DNA of 5,811 nt, from contig PKZC01000098.1 of NCBI GenBank assembly GCA_003132905.1, positions 7,469 to 13,279 of the forward strand, written 5' to 3'. This document shows positions 1 through 5,135 of the stretch, in pieces. The position numbers and the translations under genes were made by a program. Source of the stretch: Bryobacterales bacterium. Lineage in GTDB: Bacteria > Acidobacteriota > Terriglobia > Bryobacterales > Bryobacteraceae. The notes below the pieces were generated by a model. It saw nothing but the letters and a program-made list of their open reading frames with translations. It did not search any database and was not told the DNA's origin. The stretch's first letter is position 1. Every line of letters begins with the position of its first letter.

Positions 1-2
1 TC

Positions 3-392
3 TCTGGCGACTTCACGCCACTGCTCGCTAAGCATTCCAAGAATTTCAACTTGATCCACTCACTCGACATCGGCGTTTCGGAGATGCAGCGAAACTTCGA
101 TCCGATGACGAAGCAGGTTACGCGTTGGCGCGATTCCCAACTCACGGACGTTTCGGCGAAGCTCATTATCTACCAGGCTTTCATCGAAGGCGCGATAGAC
201 CTTCCGAAGCACCTCGCCGCTCCCGTCCACAACCTGTATTTCAATCCGGAGCACGAGGAGTTTGCACCAAGAACGATGTGGAGCCTGTCGAACGCCTTCA
301 CGTCCGCGCTCAAACAACTGGACCCGGTGCCGCAGTTTCGGGCTACCGCAAGGCTCGGGCCATTCTTAGAGGCTCGCGATATAACCTCTTAA
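3..392 (+). CDS. DUF932-type phage/plasmid protein, C-terminal part (5' end outside window)
   Basis: The reading frame is open from the left edge to TAA at 390-392 and gives 129 residues of a protein that starts upstream of the window. A TTG at 51 could be read as a start, but the frame is coding-like before it, so I treat it as internal. The tail combines a helix-rich segment (LIIYQAFIEGAID), a short hydrophobic strand before FNPEHEEF, and a motif TMWSLSNAFTSALKQLDP followed by a Q...TARLGPFLE ending. This resembles the C-terminal region of the DUF932 family (phage/plasmid-like proteins), where a W/YxLxNAxT motif precedes the end. DUF932 proteins have no established biochemical function and are common on plasmids, prophages and integrative elements. 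The gene is followed 38 bp later by an intrinsic terminator, so it is the last gene of its transcript. Family recognition is by pattern only; that this is a real coding end is more certain than the family name. Confidence 0.7.
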   Translation, partial: SGDFTPLLAKHSKNFNLIHSLDIGVSEMQRNFDPMTKQVTRWRDSQLTDVSAKLIIYQAFIEGAIDLPKHLAAPVHNLYFNPEHEEFAPRTMWSLSNAFTSALKQLDPVPQFRATARLGPFLEARDITS

Positions 393-427
393 CGTCGCTA
401 CCACTCCTGAAACAATCTGTTCGACCC

Positions 428-460
428 AAGCCACCCTTTCTCCGGGTGGCTTCCTTTTTT
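428..460 (+). terminator. Rho-independent terminator after the DUF932 gene
   Basis: A perfect 9-bp stem (AAGCCACCC at 428-436 pairing with GGGTGGCTT at 444-452) closes a 7-nt loop and runs into CCTTTTTT. The stem is GC-rich at its core, and the T-run lies on the plus strand, so it ends transcription coming from 3-392. It insulates the region to the right. Confidence 0.85.
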
Positions 461-527
461 ATCGTGTGCGCGCAACAATGACTTCCGGGCTCCTCGCCGA
501 AATAGAGGTGAATTCGTCGCACAAAAT

Positions 528-773
528 GTGCCGGCCAGAATTGAGTTTGCAGCTCCACTACCATGGCCGTCTTCGAGAAATGTCTCGCCCGATAACTCAC
601 CGCGCGAAAACCGGAAGCCGAAGCCCGAACCTGACGTGATCCCGCCCGAAGCGGTTGGCATTTACGTTGCAATGCCTTACTTGCGAGGAATGTCGTCTGC
701 GATGCAGAGACGCGATAGAGAAGGCGCACTCGATTATGGCGAAGCAGCTTTGGAGTTGCTCCCAGAAGGCTGA
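528..773 (+). CDS. Hypothetical protein, possibly the broken end of an older gene
   Basis: An 81-codon frame starting with GTG at 528 and ending with TGA at 771-773. I do not recognise the product. The first half is proline- and charge-rich (a linker-like stretch around residues 10-40). The second half (GIYVAMPYLRGMSSAMQRRD, then EGALDYGEAALELLPEG) would form amphipathic helices, vaguely like a tetratricopeptide-type helix pair. No convincing Shine-Dalgarno sits at the right distance; AGAGGTG at 504-510 is 17 bases before the GTG. Codon choice in the second half looks like real coding sequence. Just after its stop, another frame continues to TAG at 854-856 with an equally coding-like tail (IYSEGIWIVDANAEGFAARM), so one lost base near 760-775 could have split a longer gene. 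Positions 857-957 hold nothing I can support. The alternatives are a chance ORF or a decayed gene. Confidence 0.3.
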   Translation: MPARIEFAAPLPWPSSRNVSPDNSPRENRKPKPEPDVIPPEAVGIYVAMPYLRGMSSAMQRRDREGALDYGEAALELLPEG

Positions 774-957
774 GTCCGATCTATTCGGAGGGCATTTGGA
801 TCGTTGACGCGAATGCTGAAGGCTTCGCCGCGAGAATGTCGGAGGAAGTTTTCTAGTTTCCTTTTCCCTTTTTCGGTTCCAGCAGTTGTGCATGACACCT
901 TCCGTTACCGCCCGTTTGTGGGAAGAATTGAATTGTGGAGATTTCGCGGCCTTAGTT

Positions 958-1149
958 CTAACTGGCTGCGGCGGTCATTACGCTCGATACCTTACTGAAG
1001 ATTTTGCTGATGCTGCTCGCCACGTTCGGCATTATTGCACCTGCCGCAACCGCCACAAACCCCGCCATCAAGGCATACTCAATCAGGTCCTGTCCGTGGC
1101 TGTCTGTCCAGATTCGCAAGATCCAGATCAGATTGATCGCTTTCTTCAT
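958..1149 (-). CDS. Flp/Fap-type (type IVb) pilin precursor
   Basis: A 63-residue prepilin read on the minus strand from ATG at 1149-1147 to TAG at 960-958. A strong Shine-Dalgarno (GGAGGAAGG at 1160-1152) lies at good spacing and fixes the start. The leader is 19 residues ending in glycine (WTDSHG), followed by QDLIEY. This matches the Flp prepilin cleavage pattern G/XXXXEY, with E24 and Y25 at positions +5 and +6 of the mature protein. Next comes the hydrophobic helix LMAGFVAVAAGAIM and a short Ser/Ala-rich tail (SKIFSKVSSVMTAAAS). Family knowledge: such proteins are cut by a TadV-type prepilin peptidase at the inner membrane and polymerised by the Tad secretion machinery into thin adhesive pili. 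The mature subunit would be 44 residues, a normal size for the family. No tad/cpa assembly genes are in the window, so it is an orphan pilin here. Its neighbour on the other side is a divergent membrane kinase-like gene. Confidence 0.9.
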   Translation of the reverse strand: MKKAINLIWILRIWTDSHGQDLIEYALMAGFVAVAAGAIMPNVASSISKIFSKVSSVMTAAAS

Positions 1150-1192
1150 TGCCTTCCTCCGATCGTTACTTATGTCGTGTTTCTTCTCTCCT

Positions 1193-1202
1193 GAACCGGT
1201 TC
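1193..1202. promoter_or_regulatory. Perfect 10-bp palindrome GAACCGGTTC in the pilin leader
   Basis: GAACCGGTTC is self-complementary and lies 43 bases upstream of the pilin start codon, a plausible place for a dimeric regulator to bind. A 10-bp palindrome can occur by chance, so the role is an inference. Confidence 0.25.
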
Positions 1203-1404
1203 GATCGGATCAAGGACTTCGTTCCCTGAGGCTATATCGTTGTTTGTTGGGCAGCCTTTAACCTTTTTAGAGGGAAGTTGCGCAGCTTATGCCGGATGCT
1301 TCTCATGCATCGAACCATGTCTAATCTACGACATTTAACACCCAAGTAACTTACGCCATTGAAGAAAACAGGGCTGCCGGCCGATAGATTTAATGCACAC
1401 CCAT

Positions 1405-1451
1405 GAGTTAACAGGAGGACCGACGTTCTCGCTGGGCTTGCGAGAGTTAAC
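1405..1451 (+). repeat. GAGTTAAC direct repeats around a hairpin upstream of the kinase-like gene
   Basis: GAGTTAAC occurs at 1405-1412 and again at 1444-1451. Between and overlapping them is a perfect 6-bp stem, TCTCGC (1427-1432) and GCGAGA (1440-1445), with a 7-nt loop. The second stem arm overlaps the second repeat. The unit lies 34 bases before the ATG at 1485, so in a transcript it would sit in the leader just ahead of the ribosome binding site. No T-run follows, so it is not a terminator. It could be a regulator site or an RNA structure. Confidence 0.4.
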
Positions 1452-1484
1452 GAGGCGCAGTCAGGGCGGCGGGGAGTAGATGCG

Positions 1485-3296
1485 ATGACGAACTCGAAGG
1501 ATTCGCAAAAAGGCCGGCGCTCCGAGAAACTGTGGCTGCCTAGCTTGCTCCTGCTTCTGGGTCAGTTCCTCACAATCACTCCCGCTCTCCTGATCGTTTT
1601 CGCCGACGAACAGCAAAGAGGGGCCTCCGATGGATATGTGGCCCTTCTGGATGAACTCGACAAACTTTCTTCCGCCATCGCCGAGCTGGAGACCGTTCCG
1701 GCGCAGCAAAGCCCCGCAGCGTGGCAGCAACGATATTCCGATTATCGCAGCCAGCTGAACCGCACTCTTGGAAGTTCCGCATTGACGCCCGAGATTCGTG
1801 AAACTCTGTCTCGAGTCGATTCCACTGTCGAGCGGATGGCAAAGGCCGCGTCTGACCTGGCGGCTTTCCATCAGGCAGGCAAGACGCCGCCACAAACCCA
1901 GGTCATAGCGGACGCGTTCCGCCAGGATGGCCGGGCTGTCCGCTCCGAGCTATCGAACGCGGAACGCTCAGTTCGCCTCCAGCTATCCACAACCGGCCAC
2001 AGCCTCACGCAACTGAACACTTATCTCAAGGCCTTGGTCGGGGGAGCCTGCCTGTTGGCATTTGGAGTGGTGTTTCTGGTCCGCAAGTTTCGCATCGATG
2101 CCGCCGTGCAAAGAAAGTTACAAGAAGAACTACGAACCATTAACGAAGAGGTCGTTGCAGCGCTCGCCGCCGCTCGGTCCGAATCCGAGGCTAGGAATCA
2201 ATTTCTGGCGCATGTCGGCAATTTAATGTGGACACCGTTGAATTCGATTGTTGCGGGGACGGGAGAACTTCTCCAAACGGAGCTCACTACCCGTCAGCGC
2301 GAATGCGCCCAAACCAGCCGTGAGCTGGCGGAATCGCTCACCAGAGTAGCAGGCCAGGTGGCCGACTATTCGAAGATGGAGTCCGGCGGGCTCGATCTGC
2401 AATCCGTCACATTCGAGCCGGCCGGAATCGTCGCCGATGTTCTGCAGACTTTCAGTCCGCCAGTGGAGCGCAAAGGGCTGAAACTCAAAAGCGCCATCTC
2501 GAAGGATTTGCCGCGCGCCGTAAAAGGCGATCCGGAACGATTTCGCCAGGTGCTGGTCAACCTGATGAGCAACGCTGTTCGGTTTACCCAGAAGGGCGAG
2601 ATCTGGTTGCGTGCGGAGGAAGTGAGCGGACCCGAGGGCAGGACGAGCCTGCGATTCGAAGTCAAAGATACAGGCATCGGGCTGAGTGAAAAAGCTCGCG
2701 CCCATATATTTCAGCCGTTCAGCCAGGTAGGTAAATCGGCAACGGGCCAAAACCAGGGAATCGGTCTGAGCCTGGCGATTTCGAAGAAGCTGGTGGAATT
2801 GATGGGAGGCAAACTCGACGTTTCGAGCGAGCCGGCCCGCGGCAGCACTTTCTGTTTCACCGCGGTATTTGAAAGCGTTCACGCCACTCCAGAACGCCGG
2901 CCTGAACCGAGCGAAGCCACCGCGGCCGCAGTACCCGCTCACGTGCCGGTCAACTCATCGCCACAGAATGGAAAGAAAGGGCGCGAAAGAAGAACGGAGC
3001 CCCGCCATGGGATCAACTACCCGACGCTGCTCAGATCCGAACAGGCCGGCATCGGGATTATCCGAATACTGGATGTGTCTGCGTCGGGCTTGCGCGTATC
3101 GGTTCCTTTTCGCCTGGGGGTTCTGAGCGAAGTGGAGATTCGCATCGAGGGTGCGTCCGTGGTTGGCACCGTTCGGAACTGCACTTGTATTGCAGCGAAC
3201 GAGTTTCATGTTGGCATCGAGCTTCAGCCGGCGAATTCAGCGGACGAGCACTTCTTGCAGCATCTCCGTCTGTTGCGCACCGAGCGGGTCACGTAG
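1485..3296 (+). CDS. Membrane histidine-kinase-like protein with degenerate H-box and C-terminal PilZ domain
   Basis: 603 residues. ATG at 1485 is preceded by GGGGAG at 1471-1476 with an 8-base gap, which supports this start. Domains in order: membrane segment about residues 16-40; a roughly 140-residue, mostly helical extracytoplasmic sensor (about 41-180) that I cannot assign to a named family; second membrane segment about 183-199; coiled linker about 205-235; HisKA-like helix about 236-300; HATPase_c about 349-461; Pro/Ala-rich linker; PilZ about 500-590. The ATPase boxes are intact: N-box with N359 and N363, G1 as DTGIGL (395-400), F-box IFQPFSQV, and G2 as GIGLSL (425-430). PilZ carries both c-di-GMP motifs, RxxxR (R503-R507) and DxSxxG (D530-G535). 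The oddity is the H-box. FLAHVGNLMWTPLN (240-253) aligns without gaps to the usual FLANMSHEIRTPLN, so N246 replaces the phosphoacceptor His, L247 the Glu and W249 the Arg. Autophosphorylation at the normal site is therefore not expected. Likely role (inference): a membrane sensor or scaffold that binds ATP and c-di-GMP, perhaps acting on a partner kinase or on the divergently encoded pilin's pathway. No response regulator lies beside it. Confidence 0.88.
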   Translation: MTNSKDSQKGRRSEKLWLPSLLLLLGQFLTITPALLIVFADEQQRGASDGYVALLDELDKLSSAIAELETVPAQQSPAAWQQRYSDYRSQLNRTLGSSALTPEIRETLSRVDSTVERMAKAASDLAAFHQAGKTPPQTQVIADAFRQDGRAVRSELSNAERSVRLQLSTTGHSLTQLNTYLKALVGGACLLAFGVVFLVRKFRIDAAVQRKLQEELRTINEEVVAALAAARSESEARNQFLAHVGNLMWTPLNSIVAGTGELLQTELTTRQRECAQTSRELAESLTRVAGQVADYSKMESGGLDLQSVTFEPAGIVADVLQTFSPPVERKGLKLKSAISKDLPRAVKGDPERFRQVLVNLMSNAVRFTQKGEIWLRAEEVSGPEGRTSLRFEVKDTGIGLSEKARAHIFQPFSQVGKSATGQNQGIGLSLAISKKLVELMGGKLDVSSEPARGSTFCFTAVFESVHATPERRPEPSEATAAAVPAHVPVNSSPQNGKKGRERRTEPRHGINYPTLLRSEQAGIGIIRILDVSASGLRVSVPFRLGVLSEVEIRIEGASVVGTVRNCTCIAANEFHVGIELQPANSADEHFLQHLRLLRTERVT

Positions 3297-3433
3297 CTCG
3301 ATGCGGCATCAGGAAGAACACAGTTGCTAGGGACACAGATTTGGCCGAGTACCCACATTTCAGACACGACACTGTCGGAACGAAGCGAGTATGATGGATC
3401 GGGGCGGCGTTCGCGTGCCCTTCGGCTCTGGGG
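3297..3433. other. Intergenic stretch after the kinase-like gene
   Basis: No supportable gene and no T-run terminator for the kinase-like gene. The only structure seen is an 11-bp interrupted palindrome, CGACA-C-TGTCG, at 3367-3377. An ATGATG at 3391-3396 opens a frame whose translation (Arg/Ser/Pro-rich) does not look like protein. Confidence 0.3.
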
Positions 3434-3634
3434 TTGATCCGTGGGCCGGTAGCGGAGCCTGCTATCGCTTCGCCGCTTCAATCTGCAGCAGATCGGTGGT
3501 GCCTTCTTTGCTGGGCGCTGTTTCGCCCGAATGCCCTTGTGATCTCAGTCTCGATCGGAACAGGAATCCTGCTCTGGGCCGCCTCCGTCTCAGCGCTGTT
3601 TCGCGCCCGCAAAATCGTGCAATCGCTGCCATGA
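3434..3634 (+). CDS. Small hydrophobic ORF, unrecognised, possibly a gene remnant
   Basis: A 66-codon frame (TTG at 3434, TGA at 3632-3634) with no good ribosome binding site. The frame is open leftwards only to TGA at 3392. The product has one clear membrane-type helix (NALVISVSIGTGILLWAASV), followed by a basic end (LFRARKIVQSLP), the layout of a one-pass inner-membrane protein with its C-terminus inside. Codon choice in the last 40 codons resembles the surrounding genes. The absence of an ATG or RBS, and an end that falls right where recombinase similarity begins on the other strand, suggest the tail of a gene cut by rearrangement. Function unknown. Confidence 0.28.
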   Translation: MIRGPVAEPAIASPLQSAADRWCLLCWALFRPNALVISVSIGTGILLWAASVSALFRARKIVQSLP

Positions 3635-3709
3635 TCCCCGTTCGCCCCAGGCGAAGAACTGGCCCACGGTCTCGGCATAGGCGGCTCGCGTGTTCTTGTT
3701 CCGGACAAC
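3635..3709 (-). pseudogene. Scrap of a tyrosine recombinase (phage-integrase N-terminal SAM-like domain)
   Basis: Read on the minus strand, this gives VVRNKNTRAAYAETVGQFFA followed by WGERG. The pattern N-x-NTR-x-AY...-FFAWxExRG is the signature of the core-binding (SAM-like) N-terminal domain of XerC/XerD-type integrases. The frame runs from 3799 to a stop at 3592-3590, but similarity fades on both sides. No other frame of 3541-3635 picks up the expected continuation, and the catalytic domain (R-H-R-Y) is absent. It is therefore a fragment of about 25 residues, not a working recombinase. It marks a former integrative or resolvase element at this spot. Confidence 0.5.
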
Positions 3710-3727
3710 GGCTCTAAGCACACCGCG

Positions 3728-3755
3728 TTGACAACTCCCGCCTATTTGATATCGT
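3728..3755 (+). promoter_or_regulatory. Candidate sigma-70 promoter of the toxin-antitoxin pair
   Basis: A perfect TTGACA at 3728-3733 is followed, after 16 bases, by TATCGT at 3750-3755 (4 of 6 matches to TATAAT). Transcription would start near 3762, at or just after the first possible ATG (3760). Translation would then be leaderless or begin at the in-frame ATG 3811. Confidence 0.4.
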
Positions 3756-3760
3756 TCAAA
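3745..3760. promoter_or_regulatory. Operator-like inverted repeat TTTGA-N6-TCAAA
   Basis: TTTGA at 3745-3749 and TCAAA at 3756-3760 form a perfect 5-bp inverted repeat whose 6-base spacer is exactly the proposed -10 box. Type II antitoxins usually repress their own promoter by binding such palindromes, so a repressor here would block RNA polymerase. The site is short, so the assignment is tentative. Confidence 0.35.
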
Positions 3761-4023
3761 TGCGACCAGCATTCCAACTGAAGGATGTTCTTGCCGCACT
3801 ATTCCCTAGTATGAATCGCGCCGCTACCAAATCGAATAATCCGCGCGTCTTTGAGGAGGCGCGGGAGGCCATTATCAAGTTCACGACGTTGAGCCGCGTT
3901 TTGACGCGGGCGGAACTTGAAACACTCGAACTGCTCTTCGATAAGCGCGCCATGACGACCATCGGCAAGAGCTTGCAAGAAGCCGAACGGGGAAAGTATG
4001 AACCAATTACCAGCATCCGGTAA
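3760..4023 (+). CDS. Type II antitoxin (partner of the RelE/ParE toxin)
   Basis: 87 residues from ATG at 3760 to TAA at 4021-4023. An in-frame ATG at 3811 would give 70 residues and may be the true start, because the candidate promoter places the transcript start near 3762. Neither ATG has a Shine-Dalgarno. The assignment rests on position (directly before a RelE/ParE toxin, with no gap) and on the C-terminal end: LETLELLFDKRAMTTIGKSL then QEAERGKYEPI. This resembles the toxin-wrapping tail of Phd/YefM-type antitoxins (a 'LxxLxDxxxxxxIxxSLxxxxxG' pattern). The N-terminal half is helical and basic, but I do not see a ribbon-helix-helix, a HTH or a canonical Phd fold, so how it would bind DNA is unclear. 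Its role would be to neutralise the toxin and probably to repress the operon. Confidence 0.65.
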   Translation: MRPAFQLKDVLAALFPSMNRAATKSNNPRVFEEAREAIIKFTTLSRVLTRAELETLELLFDKRAMTTIGKSLQEAERGKYEPITSIR

Positions 4024-4317
4024 ATGGACGAGCGTTATCGCGTCTACATCACCCCATCAGCCCGCAAAGAAGTAAGACGATTTCCGAAGGGCTTGAAAGA
4101 AGCCATTCTCGAAGCAAGCGCCACGCTTGAAAAGGAACCGTTTGCCGGCGAGCGCCTTACGGGCTCGCTTCATATGCTGTACTCTTTTCACTTCACCTCT
4201 GGCGAATCTCAGTATCGGATCGCCTATAGCCTCGACCACCCTCGTCAATTGGTAATCGTGCATCTGATCCATAGCCGCGAAAACTTCTATGCGAAGTTGA
4301 AGCGGATTTTTCATTAG
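4024..4317 (+). CDS. RelE/ParE-superfamily toxin
   Basis: 97 residues from ATG at 4024, which abuts the antitoxin's TAA with no spacer, so translation is very likely coupled; the stop is TAG at 4315-4317. The sequence follows the family layout. An opening strand (YRVYITPSARKEVRRFP) leads into two helices (LKEAILEASATLEKEPFAGE). Then come the LTGSLHMLYSFHF strand, the YRIAYSLD strand, and VIVHLIHSRENFYAKL at the end, where R and Y of 'SRENFY' occupy the positions often used for RNA cleavage or target binding. Length is typical (85-100 residues). RelE-like members cut mRNA in the ribosome and ParE-like members poison DNA gyrase; sequence reading alone does not decide which. The frame is intact, so it could be functional. 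It sits among IS and integrase debris, a usual place for such modules. Confidence 0.85.
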   Translation: MDERYRVYITPSARKEVRRFPKGLKEAILEASATLEKEPFAGERLTGSLHMLYSFHFTSGESQYRIAYSLDHPRQLVIVHLIHSRENFYAKLKRIFH

Positions 4318-4460
4318 ACATTCCGATGCACCGTTGCCTTTCAGCGTGACGCGCCGTTGATTACATTGGATGGCTTGCCGGACCCCGTGTTTTTGTTCGT
4401 CGGCCATGCTCAGTCGGCCGGATCTGATCAAGGGAAGCAGTAATCCTTCGTTGGGTGCTA
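4318..4460. other. Spacer between the toxin gene and the IS630 end
   Basis: 143 bp with no supportable gene. It holds a small stem, CGGCC (4401-4405) with GGCCG (4416-4420), and ends in ...GTGCTA directly against the IS630 left end. None of the three minus-strand frames continues the IS66 gene found on the far side of the IS. Confidence 0.4.
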
Positions 4461-4477
4461 GTTCTAAGACCGCGTAA
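4461..4477 (+). repeat. IS630 left terminal inverted repeat
   Basis: GTTCTAAGACCGCGTAA, matching the right end at 12 of 17 positions with a shared GACCG core. It contains the transposase stop codon. Confidence 0.75.
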
Positions 4478-5135
4478 AAGAGTTCTTATCATAGCCGAAC
4501 GTGTGGCGAGCGTTTTTGCGTGTGAATTGCCAGTTGATGGTGACCTTGTGGCGATTCATGCGGCGATTCCAAGCATTTGACTCTCGCTGAAGGTGCTGGA
4601 GGCTGGGGATGCGACGCTTCCCCAGGCATTGGCGCGCGAAGAGGCCGATTTCAATCTCCGCCTGGTTGAGCCAACTGCCGTGGCGCGGTGTATAGTGCAC
4701 CGTGAATCGACCCCAGACCTCAGCGCCGACCTCGTCCCCAAGGGCATCGGTGAGTGACTTCTGGCTGTGGATATTCAGGTTATCCACAACCAGATGAATG
4801 GTTTTCGCTCCGACATAACGCAGGGCGAGTCGAAAGATCACCTTGGCGAACTCAAAGGCGGATCGGTCTGGCGTCGCGAACGTGAAATGACGGCCAACCT
4901 TGGGTTCTACAGCGCAAAATACGTTGGCCGTGCCGCATCGCTCGTACTCGCTATCTCGTTTGGCTGGTTGGCCGGGACGCGCCGGTTGCGAAGGGCGAAC
5001 CTCGGCATGGAGAGAAACCGGTTTCTCATCCAGGCAAACGACCGGCTCAGCTGGATTGTAGGGCTTCTCATATACCGCCAGGACGTCTTCCATCTTGCGG
5101 ACGTACTCGGCGTCGAGTTGAGGAATGCACCACAT
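4464..5135 (-). CDS. IS630 transposase, C-terminal DDE half (frame B)
   Basis: The catalytic half, 223 codons counted from the ATG at 5135-5133, which I read as an internal Met rather than a start since no ribosome binding site precedes it. RNase-H-like DDE domain: first Asp in VVCLDEKPVSLHAE (D36 of this frame), second in IHLVVDNLNIHS (D118), and the Glu in GSWLNQAEIEI (E160), the usual IS630 signatures in the usual order. Joined to frame A by a single +1 step at the A run (...PWREK-MWCIPQLD...), the protein would have about 374 residues, normal for the family. All three catalytic residues are present, so if the frames are joined in vivo the enzyme could be active. The stop codon lies within the IS left end. 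Confidence 0.85.
   Translation of the reverse strand: MWCIPQLDAEYVRKMEDVLAVYEKPYNPAEPVVCLDEKPVSLHAEVRPSQPARPGQPAKRDSEYERCGTANVFCAVEPKVGRHFTFATPDRSAFEFAKVIFRLALRYVGAKTIHLVVDNLNIHSQKSLTDALGDEVGAEVWGRFTVHYTPRHGSWLNQAEIEIGLFARQCLGKRRIPSLQHLQRESNAWNRRMNRHKVTINWQFTRKNARHTFGYDKNSFTRS

Larger units (their letters stand above)
1161..1484. other. Divergent intergenic region between the pilin and kinase-like genes
   Basis: This 324-bp stretch has no supportable ORF and must carry the promoters of both divergent genes. I found no sigma-70 or sigma-54 box pair with good spacing on either strand. The notable structure is a perfect 10-bp palindrome at 1193-1202, a 5-bp stem with 7-nt loop at 1295-1311 (GATGC/GCATC), and a hairpin with flanking GAGTTAAC repeats at 1405-1451. 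I saw no c-di-GMP riboswitch (GEMM) core. Confidence 0.5.

Noticed and set aside
343..729. Long minus-strand ORF (128 codons) across the DUF932 end and terminator
   Set aside because: It runs through a clear plus-strand terminator and opposite a coding region; composition is Arg/Ser-rich with no motif.
1161..1484. Possible c-di-GMP riboswitch in front of the pilin or the PilZ gene
   Set aside because: None of the conserved GEMM core elements was found on either strand.
2223..2942. 239-codon minus-strand ORF opposite the kinase-like gene
   Set aside because: It is fully antisense to a well-supported domain protein, and its translation has no domain logic; long antisense ORFs are expected in GC-rich coding DNA.
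3327..3377. ACACAGATTT / CCCACATTT near-repeats and a CGACA-C-TGTCG palindrome, reminiscent of an IS end
   Set aside because: No matching inverted copy, target duplication or transposase was found nearby, so an IS boundary cannot be supported.
3391..3717. 108-codon plus-strand frame starting ATGATG
   Set aside because: The translation is Arg/Ser/Pro-rich, overlaps a more coding-like frame (3434-3634), lacks a ribosome binding site, and crosses the recombinase fragment.
4057..4431. 124-codon minus-strand ORF
   Set aside because: Most of it is the shadow of the RelE/ParE toxin gene; the remainder (4318-4431) shows no recognisable protein.
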